DNA from: a virus | Strand: one strand, 5' to 3' | DNA: 64,000 nucleotides | Virus record (IMG/VR): IMGVR_UViG_3300037116_000081 | Coordinates: 21,925 to 85,924 of that record | In this document: positions 35,414 to 44,762 of the stretch, piece after piece | Layout of the letters: each line of letters begins with the position of its first letter | How positions within the stretch are numbered: position 1 is the stretch's first letter | Translations under genes and position numbers: made by a program | The notes under the pieces: model-generated | The model's database searches: none | The model's input: the letters and a program-made list of their open reading frames with translations, nothing else | What the model was told of the DNA's origin: nothing

Positions 35414-36688
35414 TTATGGGATTACCGTTGGGACGCCAGCCTGTTTGCAGGCCGCGCCTGCTCCCGACGTGTTGTTTAGCGAAAAGTCGCCACTAGATGC
35501 GTTCGTAAATGGATCGCCGGTCAAGGTCACGTCATCAACCCCAGGTCCGCATCCGCTATAGTTGCCGCCTGTGTTGGAGCCGAAAGCGTTGTTAGAAAAG
35601 AACTGTCCGGCAGCACTCCCGTTAGAGCGGATGGCAGGTGCCCCCTGTCCCCAAAAGATGCTGTTGATCACCTGAAGCGAGTTCGCGTTGTTCAGGTAAA
35701 TCCCGGAGTTTGTGTTTGCGTAAAACGCGCAATTGACGATGGACGGGGTATCTGCGTTTTGTTGAAACCACAGCCCCCCGAGACTTCCGCAGCCCTTGAA
35801 GACGCACCGCTCAAAAGAAGCGACCGCCCCTAAAAACCCGCTATTCCCGATGTTCACACCCTCGGCGGTCGTATCGTGAATGAAGCAGGCGAACATGCTG
35901 ATAGCTCCACAGTTCGCAATTCCGTTGATGGTCTGATTTTTGAACTCGCAGAACTGGCAGATAAGTCCCTGGATGGTGTACGGCGTGGTGTAATCTGCCC
36001 ACACCCCGTAAGTGCCCCCATCGAAAAGACAATTGGTAACGGTTATTTGGCCTACGTTTCCTCCGCTAGGCCGCACGGTGAGCAACGCTCCAGGTGTTCC
36101 TGCTGTGCACTCGAAATGAATATTGGCAAACTCAATTTGGTTGTTGTATAGGGTGACTAAATTGACAGAGTTCGTGGATGTCGTCCAGGTCACCTGTGTG
36201 CCGTCACCGCGCGTGGAGCCGTATCCGATGAATTGACAGTTGCCGGGAATGCCCGTTTGGGTAGCTGTGACGATGTAAGAACCGGAATTCTGGATATATA
36301 CGTCGTTACCAGGGACCATTTCTGCTATGGCTTGCGCAACCGTCGCAAGCGCGCCGCCGATATTTAGCGTCAACCCGGTGCCGGTTGTGGTGTTGCGGTC
36401 CACCACAATCGTTGTACTGTTGGTGAGGCTCTCGACCCAATACCAATTTCCATCGAAGTAGATGATGTTATCAACGATGGCCGAGGTGAAAGACGCCGTT
36501 ACGCTGACTATCGAGGTGGAACCAACCCCCACTCCGTCTGTGGTGCTTTGATTATTTCCACTGCCTGGGTTTTTGGAGTCCTGTTGGGAATAGTCCGTAC
36601 CCGAGCCACCCGAGATGAAGCCGCCGCCGTTGGTGTCATTGCCAACGGTTGGGCGAACCTCCCATACTGCTGTGGCTGGAAGCGCCAT
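35414..36688 (-). CDS. tail spike with right-handed beta-helix
   Basis: 424 residues. Repeating Asn-ended coils (IVNCAFYANTNSGIYLNNAN, SLQVINSIFWGQGAPAIRSN) are typical of pectate-lyase-like parallel beta-helices that bind or cleave host polysaccharide. N-terminal ~110 residues form the particle-binding part. Confidence 0.75.
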   Translation of the reverse strand: MALPATAVWEVRPTVGNDTNGGGFISGGSGTDYSQQDSKNPGSGNNQSTTDGVGVGSTSIVSVTASFTSAIVDNIIYFDGNWYWVESLTNSTTIVVDRNTTTGTGLTLNIGGALATVAQAIAEMVPGNDVYIQNSGSYIVTATQTGIPGNCQFIGYGSTRGDGTQVTWTTSTNSVNLVTLYNNQIEFANIHFECTAGTPGALLTVRPSGGNVGQITVTNCLFDGGTYGVWADYTTPYTIQGLICQFCEFKNQTINGIANCGAISMFACFIHDTTAEGVNIGNSGFLGAVASFERCVFKGCGSLGGLWFQQNADTPSIVNCAFYANTNSGIYLNNANSLQVINSIFWGQGAPAIRSNGSAAGQFFSNNAFGSNTGGNYSGCGPGVDDVTLTGDPFTNASSGDFSLNNTSGAGAACKQAGVPTVIP

Positions 36689-36691
36689 GCA

Positions 36692-37222
36692 TTACGCCAG
36701 AACGATACGCGGTTCGGGAATCCAGATCCCGCCAGGTCCGAGCTTGGCCGGTATCCCAGCGACTTCACGGAACCACTCGAGAAGCTTTCGCGCGCGGCCT
36801 TTCTCTGATTCTGGCAATCCAGCAAAGAGAGTGAACACTTGGCCGGACGCCCACGCTACCGTGATGTCGCCACCATTCGGCGTCACAGGCAAACCGCTCG
36901 CGGTGTCGATCAGGCCAATGAGTGGTGACGTGCTCGAAGTCCCGCTATCCACGTATAGGGGAATATAGGAAGCTGTCGATCCCGACACGGACGTGAAGAT
37001 CACGTTAGCAGCCGATAGAGTTCCAGCAGATCCAGTACGGCTCGAAAGCGCCACCCCAGCAGCAACGATGTTGCCTCCGGAGATTGCCGAGTAAAATTGA
37101 TCCGTGGCCAGGTTCGGCGTGTAGCCGGTCGTCACGAGCGAAATTTTCAGCGCGTCCGTGAGTGCATCCGTTCCGCCTTCGAGAAACAACTCGCGGCCGT
37201 GTGCGTAAAGGCTATTCGCCAT
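36692..37222 (-). CDS. phage structural protein (common head/tail family)
   Basis: 176 residues. YAHGRELFLEGGTDALTDAL, KISLVTTGYTPNLATDQFYS and ALSSRTGSAGTLSAANVIFT recapitulate a widespread tail-associated family. Sits next to the beta-helix spike, so likely tail. Confidence 0.65.
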   Translation of the reverse strand: MANSLYAHGRELFLEGGTDALTDALKISLVTTGYTPNLATDQFYSAISGGNIVAAGVALSSRTGSAGTLSAANVIFTSVSGSTASYIPLYVDSGTSSTSPLIGLIDTASGLPVTPNGGDITVAWASGQVFTLFAGLPESEKGRARKLLEWFREVAGIPAKLGPGGIWIPEPRIVLA

Positions 37223-37364
37223 CTTGCGGCTCCTTTGGTTGTGTCGCTATTACTTCTGCGATTATCTTCCTAGAATCCGCCACTGCTGTTTTTGGAGTTT
37301 TCGTGCCTCCCGCGCACATCAGCGCCGCCATGATGCAAATCATTTCAGGATCGATGCGTTTCAT
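37212..37364 (-). CDS. hypothetical 50-residue protein
   Basis: MKRIDPEMICIMAALMCAGG then TKTPKTAVADSRKIIAEVIA; overlaps both neighbours by a few bases. No family. Confidence 0.5.
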   Translation of the reverse strand: MKRIDPEMICIMAALMCAGGTKTPKTAVADSRKIIAEVIATQPKEPQDGE

Positions 37365-37576
37365 TGCTTAACTCCCAGATCCAACACTCTCGCGAGACTT
37401 GGCGGCCCAGCGGTCTGTCTGAAATGCTCTGCCCACTTCTTATCTCGGTACGGCGTCATCTTTCGGTTTTCGTTCCTCAGATCGTCCATTGCCCGCCTTC
37501 GTTCCATGATGTGCGCTTCCAATTCCTTGATGCTCATCGGCTCGACGTTCGCCAAAATGTCTTGTAGGTCTCTCAT
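37361..37576 (-). CDS. helical protein after tape measure
   Basis: 71 residues, charged helix (SIKELEAHIMERRRAMDDLR). ATGA coupling with 37212-37364. Position after the tape measure suggests a tail assembly accessory. Confidence 0.5.
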   Translation of the reverse strand: MRDLQDILANVEPMSIKELEAHIMERRRAMDDLRNENRKMTPYRDKKWAEHFRQTAGPPSLARVLDLGVKQ

Positions 37577-37589
37577 CGTTCCCCCGATT

Positions 37590-40500
37590 CTACCGTATTT
37601 TCTGCCCGCCTACCTGCTGAAGTTTCGTTACCACGTTCTTCGACACCAGATCCGAGAATTGCTGGATCTGCGCATTGTTGTTCATCGCCACCACTCCCGG
37701 AGTGATATTGGTCTGAATGTTGAGAATGAGTTGCCCTGGATTCGTCAGAATGTTGTTCGACGTAAAGCTGTTCGAGCCGCCTGGCCCGCTGTTGCCGATG
37801 CCCGGAACATTCGCGGTTGGCAGGATCGGTGTGAAGCTGTTCGAGCCAGGCGAGTAAGCTACCGTAGCCGGCACAGGCGTTGCCTTGGTAATCGCGGTGA
37901 AGCTGGTCGCCACAGTGTTGGCCGCGGCTGTCACCGTAGTTCCCACAGCCGTCAGAGTCGTACCCAGCGTACTCGTAACCGTCGAGAGCGTTGCAAGACT
38001 CGTGCCTGTCGCGCTTGCCGCCGTCGCCACACCCTGCACTGACGCCCCAAGCCCGTATGGCCCGGCAAGATCCCCATCGAGCACTTTGAGATCTGCGCCG
38101 ATTTGATCGGCGAAGGATTGTAGCGCCGCGCCGCCAGATCCGCCTCCGCCGGCGCCGCCCGCCACCACAGCAGCCAGGATGTTGGTTAGCGTCTCATTCA
38201 TTGACTGGGTGAGTTCCATGATGGTCACGACATCGCCATGGATGTAGCCCAGGAATTCCGCTGACTTGCCGGTGTAAAACTGGATCGAACCGGATCCTGA
38301 GTCCCCCAAGTAGATGGCCATGCGCGCGGTTTCATGCTCGATATCCGATAGCAGGGTGTTGGTGTGCATCAACTCAATCGCGCTGAAGATGGAGGCGATT
38401 GCTGAGACGACAGACGCCACAGCCGTAAGCCCAGAAACCATCTGGCTTGCACTCTGACTTACCGAACTCGCCGCTGACTTCATTGAACTGCTCGCGGTGT
38501 TGGAAAACGACTTGACCGCATCCCCGGCTTGGCCAAAGTAGGTAATCGAAACCTGCGAGAAATCCTGAGCCGCTTGCCCGGCCGACTGCATGGCCGGTGC
38601 AATGATTCCACCTCCAGACGGTCCACCGAAGATCGCGTTGAACATCTTCCCGAAATCGCTCACTGCGTTCGTGTTCTGAAGAAACGCATCCTTGAGCTGA
38701 TTGAGAAGATACTGGGTTACAAGTTCCGCAATCTGCTGTTTCAGTGTGTCGAAAACTTTGGTCAGCGCAGCACCGAAGTTTTGACCGCTCACCATCGCAT
38801 CCCCGAGCCCTTTACCGAGATCAGTCCAAGCCGTTCCGAGCGCCTTCACCATGCCGGTGTACAAATTCGATAGGCCGATGGTCTGATCCTTCAGGACGTT
38901 CATCTGGGTCTGAACGGCAGTAAGCTGCTCGGTCCATTGCAACGTCTGCTGAGCCGTCGCACCGGTGGAATCCGCGATCTTAATTTGGAGCTGCGCTATC
39001 TGAGCCTGCACCGCTAACTGCTGCTGAAGCGGCGCGCCCATCTGTTCCATGGTTTGCAGGTTCCTCTGCATTGCCGCGAGTTGCTGTTCGTCGAGACTGA
39101 CATCGTCAATCTTCAGCGTCTTGAGCATCGCGTAGACGGCCCCAACTTTAGCGCCCCAAGTGGTAACGGTAGTCGAAGAGTCGATCCAGCTTTTGTTGAT
39201 CGCTTGGATGTTCGCCTCCATTTGGGTGGTGAACACTCCAGCATCCGCCAGTTGGCTAGTGAGCGATTTCCCGAAAGTGGTATCGAACGTAGCCCAGTCC
39301 TTTTGCATACTACTCGCGAGGTCATCAAAACCTTTCTGCATTGCCAGAAGGTTCTCTAAAATCTTCGCAGGGTCGTCGGTCTGTGCTGCTTGGTGTTGCG
39401 CCGCCGCAAACGCCGTCATGTCCTTAATCCATTCCTGAATGGCTGGGCTCATCTCAGCAACCTGTACGGGGAACTTATCCGCAAGCGTTTGGATTTTGTC
39501 GCCCAACTTGGTGAGATTATCGTCCTCAATGAAACCCTGGACCGTCATCTTCAGCGCGTTGAGTTGATCGATGTATTGCTGTATGCCCGCGATTTGCGCT
39601 GGAGTAAGACTGAAATTCGCCATGTCCTTCATGGCCAGCGCGAGAGCCTGATTGATCTGAGAAAGCATCTGGGTAGCTTTCTCGCCACCCTGCTGAAGTT
39701 GTATTAGGTAAGCATCCTCAGTAGCGGGAATGGAGTTCAGAAGACTCGCCACCGACTGGCCGAGCTTCGCAAGAGCGACCTGTATCTGCTGGCCGCTTTG
39801 GTCCGCCTTGACGCCTAACAATTTCAGCGCATCACCCACCTGGGAAGCTGAATATCCCATGGCGGCCAGCATCGTGCCGAGTTGAGTCGCCGCATAGCCT
39901 TCGTTCAGTAGCTCCTTGCCCATAGCAAAGGCGCTTGCGGTTACCCCGTCAGTGGACGTCTTCACATTGGTAGCCGTGGCGGCCCAGATTTGATCGATTA
40001 TTTTTCCGTTCGCTGCCCAATCAGCAGCCATCTTTTGCCCGGTATCGTGGATATCGCTCGCCACTGCGTTCCACCCGTTCGTGATGGCGCTCCACGCGCC
40101 GGCCCAATCCTGATTCGCCGCTGCGACCGCTGCTTTGCCGACGCTCATGAACACATCGACCGCAACCTTGCCGAGCCCCACGATGATATCGACGGCTTGC
40201 TGCACGTAGCCGATCAGCGCCACAACGAAAGTTTCAATGCCTTGAAGAGCTAGCTTGAAAACACCGACGCCGCCAGGTCCACCAATCAGTGCGAGCGAAT
40301 CGCCAATGTTGACGGCGGCCTCATGCACAGCGTTGGACATCTGCTGCCATGACCCGGTGACGTCGCCGGCCGTCGCTTGGGAGATTCCAGCGACTTTTTG
40401 AGTTGCGGCAACCAACACGTTCGCGCGTTCAGCGGCAGCTTCCGCATCGGTGCCGTAATTCGCGAAAGCGTTTTGAATATCTTTAACGCTGGCATTCGTC

Positions 40501-41582
40501 ATGCCCATGGCGTTCCCTAAATCGGTCATGCTCAAACCGGCCGCCACGAGAGACCTGGTCATCACCTTACCGGTAGCATCCATCCGCTCAAACGAAGATG
40601 CGACCGAATCGAAGTCATTGCCCGACGCGCGCGCCGCGTCACTAACAGCGGTGAGCAACGCCGGCATTTGTCCAAGAGTGACACCGAATAGAGCAAACTT
40701 CTGCTGCGCGGCTTCTAATGACGGGACTGCCTGGGCGAGAGAGTTGGCGAGTTCGGGTATCGCTTCGAGAGCGGCCGCGGCCCCTTCAGCATCCTTGGTT
40801 ATGGCGGCCAGAGCTTCGCCCGCACGCTGGAATTCAGCGAAGGCCTCTATAGATCCCATGAGCGCTTCTTTGAGAGCTTCAAGCGTTATAGCGATCCCAG
40901 CCAGTTCCAGTCCAGTCGCGAGCATTTCCGTAAAGCCTTCGCTTACGCTGCTCGATTCGGTCTCGACTTCGTGGAGTGCCGGTGGAATCTGTTCTATGTT
41001 GCCCGCAACTTCGCCAGCGCTAGTACCCATGCCGGACATGGACTCAGCCACACCGTCGAGCCCCTGAGCGGCCGTGTTAGCCTCATCGGCGATTCCCGCA
41101 ATTGCCTGCGTTGCCGCATTGGCTTCGTCTGGTATTTCACTGAGCCCGGAGGTACTACCGAACGCCTCGTTTACAGCGGTGCCAGCCTCTTCGGCCGCTT
41201 GGCTGATTTGAGCAAAGGATTGTGCAACCTCATCCCCTACACCACCAAGCGCAGCCTCAGTGGCTTGCGCGGCCTCTTCTGCAGCTACTGGAATAGCATC
41301 AAAGGCTTGCTGGGCTTGCTCGTCAATCCCGGTGAAGAGATCCGCCTGCCCAGCGAATGCATCCGCAACCTCCGCCGCGGCCGCCTGCGCAGCCTCAGGA
41401 ACCGCTGCGAAAGCCTCCTGGGCTTGCGTGCCGATATCCGCGAACAGGTTGTCTTGGCCGGCAAACGCGTCTTGGACGGCAGCGGCCGCCGCTTGCGCAG
41501 CTTCGGGGATTTGATCAAACGCGGCCTGGAGATCGGAGATGTCTCCGCCGACTGTGACGACTAAATTATCGAGATCTGCCAC
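37590..41582 (-). CDS. tape measure protein
   Basis: 1330 residues, the longest gene. N-terminal ~200 residues are Ala/Gln/Glu helices with a repeated unit (DAFAGQDNLFADIGTQAQEAF, DAFAGQADLFTGIDEQAQQAF). A central ~550-residue helical tape includes hydrophobic segments (FVVALIGYVQQAVDIIVGLG), and the C-terminal region has low-complexity Thr/Ala. Length would set a tail of roughly 200 nm by the usual 1.5 A per residue rule. It overlaps the chaperone gene by 17 nt. Confidence 0.9.
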   Translation of the reverse strand: MADLDNLVVTVGGDISDLQAAFDQIPEAAQAAAAAVQDAFAGQDNLFADIGTQAQEAFAAVPEAAQAAAAEVADAFAGQADLFTGIDEQAQQAFDAIPVAAEEAAQATEAALGGVGDEVAQSFAQISQAAEEAGTAVNEAFGSTSGLSEIPDEANAATQAIAGIADEANTAAQGLDGVAESMSGMGTSAGEVAGNIEQIPPALHEVETESSSVSEGFTEMLATGLELAGIAITLEALKEALMGSIEAFAEFQRAGEALAAITKDAEGAAAALEAIPELANSLAQAVPSLEAAQQKFALFGVTLGQMPALLTAVSDAARASGNDFDSVASSFERMDATGKVMTRSLVAAGLSMTDLGNAMGMTNASVKDIQNAFANYGTDAEAAAERANVLVAATQKVAGISQATAGDVTGSWQQMSNAVHEAAVNIGDSLALIGGPGGVGVFKLALQGIETFVVALIGYVQQAVDIIVGLGKVAVDVFMSVGKAAVAAANQDWAGAWSAITNGWNAVASDIHDTGQKMAADWAANGKIIDQIWAATATNVKTSTDGVTASAFAMGKELLNEGYAATQLGTMLAAMGYSASQVGDALKLLGVKADQSGQQIQVALAKLGQSVASLLNSIPATEDAYLIQLQQGGEKATQMLSQINQALALAMKDMANFSLTPAQIAGIQQYIDQLNALKMTVQGFIEDDNLTKLGDKIQTLADKFPVQVAEMSPAIQEWIKDMTAFAAAQHQAAQTDDPAKILENLLAMQKGFDDLASSMQKDWATFDTTFGKSLTSQLADAGVFTTQMEANIQAINKSWIDSSTTVTTWGAKVGAVYAMLKTLKIDDVSLDEQQLAAMQRNLQTMEQMGAPLQQQLAVQAQIAQLQIKIADSTGATAQQTLQWTEQLTAVQTQMNVLKDQTIGLSNLYTGMVKALGTAWTDLGKGLGDAMVSGQNFGAALTKVFDTLKQQIAELVTQYLLNQLKDAFLQNTNAVSDFGKMFNAIFGGPSGGGIIAPAMQSAGQAAQDFSQVSITYFGQAGDAVKSFSNTASSSMKSAASSVSQSASQMVSGLTAVASVVSAIASIFSAIELMHTNTLLSDIEHETARMAIYLGDSGSGSIQFYTGKSAEFLGYIHGDVVTIMELTQSMNETLTNILAAVVAGGAGGGGSGGAALQSFADQIGADLKVLDGDLAGPYGLGASVQGVATAASATGTSLATLSTVTSTLGTTLTAVGTTVTAAANTVATSFTAITKATPVPATVAYSPGSNSFTPILPTANVPGIGNSGPGGSNSFTSNNILTNPGQLILNIQTNITPGVVAMNNNAQIQQFSDLVSKNVVTKLQQVGGQKIR

Positions 41583-41892
41583 CGAATCCGCCCATGAAGT
41601 TTTGAATCATTTCTATTTGTTCTTCTGGACTCCTCAACACCTTGCCGCTGGTCACAATCCGTTCCACTCGTTTGGAGTTGCGCCGCGGGAAAAGCTCGTC
41701 CAGGCTTTGCGCCGGTGCGTGCTCGGCTCGGTGCGCGTTGTAGTACATCGTGTAGAGCATTCCGATTCGTCGATCCGCCCGCTCCTCAGCATCCAGGTAT
41801 TGCTCCCACACCGCGAAAAACTCCCGCGGCGTCATTTCCCAAAACTCAGCGTCGGTCAGACCCAGTAATTTTCCCGACGCCCACGCGCCCAA
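41566..41892 (-). CDS. tail assembly chaperone, downstream frame (gpT-like)
   Basis: 108 residues as an independent ORF (TTG start), FWEMTPREFFAVWEQYLDAE typical of the second chaperone frame. The -1 frame is open upstream through the end of 41901-42254 (reads VLDPVERVLGAWASGKLLGL), so it is most likely made as a frameshift fusion. Confidence 0.7.
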   Translation of the reverse strand: MGAWASGKLLGLTDAEFWEMTPREFFAVWEQYLDAEERADRRIGMLYTMYYNAHRAEHAPAQSLDELFPRRNSKRVERIVTSGKVLRSPEEQIEMIQNFMGGFGGRSR

Positions 41893-41900
41893 AACCCTTT

Positions 41901-42254
41901 CTACTGGATCGAGGACTTCTCCGGTATCGGCTCCGGGTTCTCCTGGGGGGCAACTTTTAGGATCATGTTCTTGATGGCAGTTGCCACAGCGAGAGAGTCG
42001 CCGACGTCCAGTTTGTCGATCAACTGATCGGGCGTGAACTGCACGAAACCCGAAAGAGCAACGGATAATATCTTAGCGGTTTGCTCCATCGCTGCGAAGC
42101 CCTTTAGTTGCTCGATCTTGTCGAAAACATCAATACCGTGCAACTCTTTGAGCTTCTGAGCGTCACGCCACCGCAGGCGGATTGGATAGCTTACTCCCTC
42201 AATGGTAACGCGCGGATATTCACTTATCGGAACGGGACGGGGATCTGTTTCCAT
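41901..42254 (-). CDS. tail assembly chaperone, upstream frame (gpG-like)
   Basis: 117 residues from ATG 42254. ISEYPRVTIEGVSYPIRLRW, KLKELHGIDVFDKIEQL and the helical remainder match the first chaperone in front of a tape measure gene. Confidence 0.7.
   Translation of the reverse strand: METDPRPVPISEYPRVTIEGVSYPIRLRWRDAQKLKELHGIDVFDKIEQLKGFAAMEQTAKILSVALSGFVQFTPDQLIDKLDVGDSLAVATAIKNMILKVAPQENPEPIPEKSSIQ
41945..41950 (-). other. probable -1 frameshift site (six C)
   Basis: The coding strand reads GTT GCC CCC CAG near the end of the upstream chaperone. A -1 slip on the C run enters the frame of 41566-41892 and avoids the TAG 40 nt later. The arrangement (chaperone, slip, second chaperone, tape measure) is the same as in lambda G/GT. 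Confidence 0.55.
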
Positions 42255-42282
42255 AGTATTGCGGACATCGTACCACAAAAGC

Positions 42283-42325
42283 AAAACGCGAGAACCGAAT
42301 GCCCGCCACTCGATTCCCGCGTTTT
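42283..42325. terminator. bidirectional terminator-like hairpin
   Basis: AAAACGCG (42283-42290) and CGCGTTTT (42318-42325) with inner GAAT/ATTC. T-runs follow on both strands. Placed after the major tail protein and 42343-42444, it may lower expression of the chaperone and tape measure genes. Confidence 0.55.
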
Positions 42326-42342
42326 GGATGGAATCACTTGAT

Positions 42343-42444
42343 CTACTTATCGTTAGGTTGTGTCGGAGTGTGCGGACCGGCCGGTGGATTGGCTGGACCG
42401 GTCGGCGGAGTCGTCGGCTTCGGATCAGTAGGGTGTTGCGACAT
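42343..42444 (-). CDS. 33-residue Pro/Thr-rich protein
   Basis: MSQHPTDPKPTTPPTGPANP then PAGPHTPTQPNDK, with AAAGGAGG upstream. Disordered; perhaps decorates the tail tube or is a linker. Confidence 0.5.
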   Translation of the reverse strand: MSQHPTDPKPTTPPTGPANPPAGPHTPTQPNDK

Positions 42445-42479
42445 TTGGTTTTGCCTCCTTTCCACTTCTCAGTCTACCC

Positions 42480-42932
42480 TTATGCCGGGAAGGTTGGCTC
42501 ACCAGTGCCGCGGACGGACATGGCCGCCTTGATTACCCCATCCACCGTAGCGGAGATCTTGAACGTTGCGATGAAGCCGTTGAAAGTCCACACCGTGCCG
42601 GCAACATCCGAGAAAAGCAGCTTGAACGGAATTGGCAAGCCTGGTGTATTGTTGAGCCCACGCTGGGTGAACAACGCGAGTACAGCCTTTTGGCTTGTAT
42701 CGGCTGGGAGGAAGAACATATCGAGCGCAATGTGGCCAGCGTCCAAGAGCGTGATGATCCAGTCGCGCCACGGTGTTCCGGAATCCTGCGCGGTAACGTC
42801 CTCTTCCTTGCCAGCCATTTCGAGGCCAGTGAGTGAGCCTTGGCGAGAGATCACCGTGTAAACGGGCGGGCTCGATGTGTCGCCGTAAAAAAGTTGAGTG
42901 CCCTTCGAGGGAACTGCGAGAACGTTGCTCAT
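42480..42932 (-). CDS. major tail protein
   Basis: 150 residues. SNVLAVPSKGTQLFYGD, TVISRQGSLTGLEMAGKEED, WRDWIITLLDAGHIALDMFF and VWTFNGFIATFKISATVDGV follow the tail-tube (lambda gpV/Phage_tail_2) pattern. Polymerises as the tail tube. Confidence 0.82.
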   Translation of the reverse strand: MSNVLAVPSKGTQLFYGDTSSPPVYTVISRQGSLTGLEMAGKEEDVTAQDSGTPWRDWIITLLDAGHIALDMFFLPADTSQKAVLALFTQRGLNNTPGLPIPFKLLFSDVAGTVWTFNGFIATFKISATVDGVIKAAMSVRGTGEPTFPA

Positions 42933-42944
42933 GAGATAGGCTCC

Positions 42945-43379
42945 TTATTGATCGATGTACCAAAGCTTTGCGTCAATGACGCACATGAAAATGGGCGGCT
43001 GGGTTTGCGGCTGAACCAGCATCCGTCTGCCGAGCACGTAATTCGGAGGCGTGCCGAGGAGTGGAGGCGATTGCACGAGCTGTCCGCAATTGAAAGTTTC
43101 GAGAGCTGCTGTGACGGCTTGAGCGAACGCTTCGCTCTGCTGTCCCGAGTTTGCGCCTTGAAAGAATCCGGTGATCTGAAACCGCACATACCCGAAAGTT
43201 CCCTGATTTGTGTTCTCTTGGGTGTAGAGAGGCACGGTCGCGATTCGCTGATACGCTGCGCTCGGATAGGTTGGGTTCTGAGGAAGCTGGACGAGAAAAA
43301 GATTATCGCCAATAATATCAGTGACACCAGACTGAGCCAGAAGACCCGCACGTAATTGCTGTTCGACTGAAACGCTCAC
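42945..43379 (-). CDS. tail terminator (DUF3168-like)
   Basis: 144 residues. SVEQQLRAGLLAQSGVTDII, then TYPSAAYQRIATVPLYTQEN and RFQITGFF match the tail completion/terminator family. Caps the tail tube and joins the connector. Confidence 0.8.
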   Translation of the reverse strand: MSVSVEQQLRAGLLAQSGVTDIIGDNLFLVQLPQNPTYPSAAYQRIATVPLYTQENTNQGTFGYVRFQITGFFQGANSGQQSEAFAQAVTAALETFNCGQLVQSPPLLGTPPNYVLGRRMLVQPQTQPPIFMCVIDAKLWYIDQ

Positions 43380-43816
43380 TGGCCTCCTACAACTGCATCG
43401 AGTTCCTGCAAAATGCCGTTCTTTATCGCATCAATTGCCGGCTGTTTCTGCGTCTCGTACGCGGGTCTCATGTAAGATTGTGCCGCCTGGTGATAATGCC
43501 GGCCCAGCGAATCTACTCCGATGAATCCCATCTCGATGCGCCTTGCATATGCTGGATCGAATCCCCATTTGTTTCCTGCTTCGACTGCGGGTGTCACGGT
43601 CTGCTCTTGGATCTCCGGTTCGTCCACTGTGTTTTCCGTGTGGATCGCATCTTGAAGATTGCCGCTCTCAACCGGCACAATCGCTTTCGCTTCCTGCTCG
43701 ACCAGTCCGGCGGCTTCAGAGACTCCAAACTTCAGCCCGGTCTGCGCAGCGGTCTTCATGTACTGCACTTTGAGCGAGAGAGCATCGAGCCCAGCGATCG
43801 CGACAGTAATATTCAT
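43376..43816 (-). CDS. HK97 gp10-like head-tail joining protein
   Basis: 146 residues from ATG 43816. GVSEAAGLVEQEAKAIVPVE SGNLQDAI with YARRIEMGFIGVDSLGRHYHQAAQSYMRPAY is the HK97 gp10 signature ('P..TG.L'-type and F..P..). Confidence 0.82.
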   Translation of the reverse strand: MNITVAIAGLDALSLKVQYMKTAAQTGLKFGVSEAAGLVEQEAKAIVPVESGNLQDAIHTENTVDEPEIQEQTVTPAVEAGNKWGFDPAYARRIEMGFIGVDSLGRHYHQAAQSYMRPAYETQKQPAIDAIKNGILQELDAVVGGQ

Positions 43817-44232
43817 AGCTGGTACAACCTCACGGTCAACCTGGTTTGCTGCTTCTGCGAGTCCGACTCCACGCCGCCAGGTGTAATCGAATACTGCACG
43901 CCGTCCACGATGCACAGGTAGCGCTGAAGAACTTGCGGATACCAATCGTTCAACAGAATGTGCCGCTGCGAAGCTTCGAAGTTGTATTCCTGGGTTCGGC
44001 CGCCTTCCATCATCGCCTTGACCATGGAGACCGCCGCGATCATGCACGGAATGTCTACCAACCCCGCTACGTTCTCGTAGTCCGCGTCTGCCAGGTCTAC
44101 TTGACCCAGCGGATCGAGAACCGGAGTAGCGGCGCCGGCGCGATCCTGGAACGTGCAGAGCGATGGAAATAACCCAGTCACGACCGCGGCCGGCATCACA
44201 GCGTTGACCTCGTACAGTAACGATTGGTTCAC
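43813..44232 (-). CDS. head-tail connector/completion protein
   Basis: 139 residues from GTG 44232 in GTGA overlap. NQSLLYEVNAVMPAAVVTGL and VQYSITPGGVESDSQKQQTR; typical size and place of the head-closure protein but family not certain. Confidence 0.6.
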   Translation of the reverse strand: MNQSLLYEVNAVMPAAVVTGLFPSLCTFQDRAGAATPVLDPLGQVDLADADYENVAGLVDIPCMIAAVSMVKAMMEGGRTQEYNFEASQRHILLNDWYPQVLQRYLCIVDGVQYSITPGGVESDSQKQQTRLTVRLYQL

Positions 44233-44753
44233 GCGATCATCCCTCCGCTCTGCCGTTGAACCTGCTTCCAGAAACGGTCGCGGAATGACCATTCATCGTT
44301 AACCTGCTCAATGATCATGAACGCGCCGGAATTGTCCTCAACATCCCGGTACTCGCACGCCGTTGCACGAAGCTGAATCGAAGCATCCGAACTGTCGAGC
44401 TTCACATCCAGCAATTGCTTGATCGAAGCGAGCCGCGCCTTGTTGGCCGCGAGCGAATCGAGCAGCAGCGCCGAAACCCGGAGGTACGATACCGGACTGG
44501 TCGGAATATTCTGCCCCATCGGCGGGCTATAGAACTGGGCTGATTGAAATTGCGCCCCTTGGATCTGGTAAGCGCCGGTGATTTCAGAATCCTCGAAGAT
44601 GTGGTTCACATCCTGGGTGTCCGAGATCAGCAACCGCACGAAGTCGATCGTGTTGTTCGTGCCGTCACAATTATTGTAAGTGAACATCAGGAAACCTAAA
44701 GCCAGCAGAACGCGCCCGCCACCTCCCCCGAGATTACCGAGCGCGTTCCACAT
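44229..44753 (-). CDS. head-tail connector (gp6-like)
   Basis: 174 residues. TNNTIDFVRLLISDTQDVNH IFEDSEI and the helix ALLLDSLAANKARLASIKQL are characteristic of head-tail adaptor proteins that bind the portal. Starts 9 nt after the capsid gene. Confidence 0.75.
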   Translation of the reverse strand: MWNALGNLGGGGGRVLLALGFLMFTYNNCDGTNNTIDFVRLLISDTQDVNHIFEDSEITGAYQIQGAQFQSAQFYSPPMGQNIPTSPVSYLRVSALLLDSLAANKARLASIKQLLDVKLDSSDASIQLRATACEYRDVEDNSGAFMIIEQVNDEWSFRDRFWKQVQRQSGGMIA

Positions 44754-44762
44754 AGCAACTCG

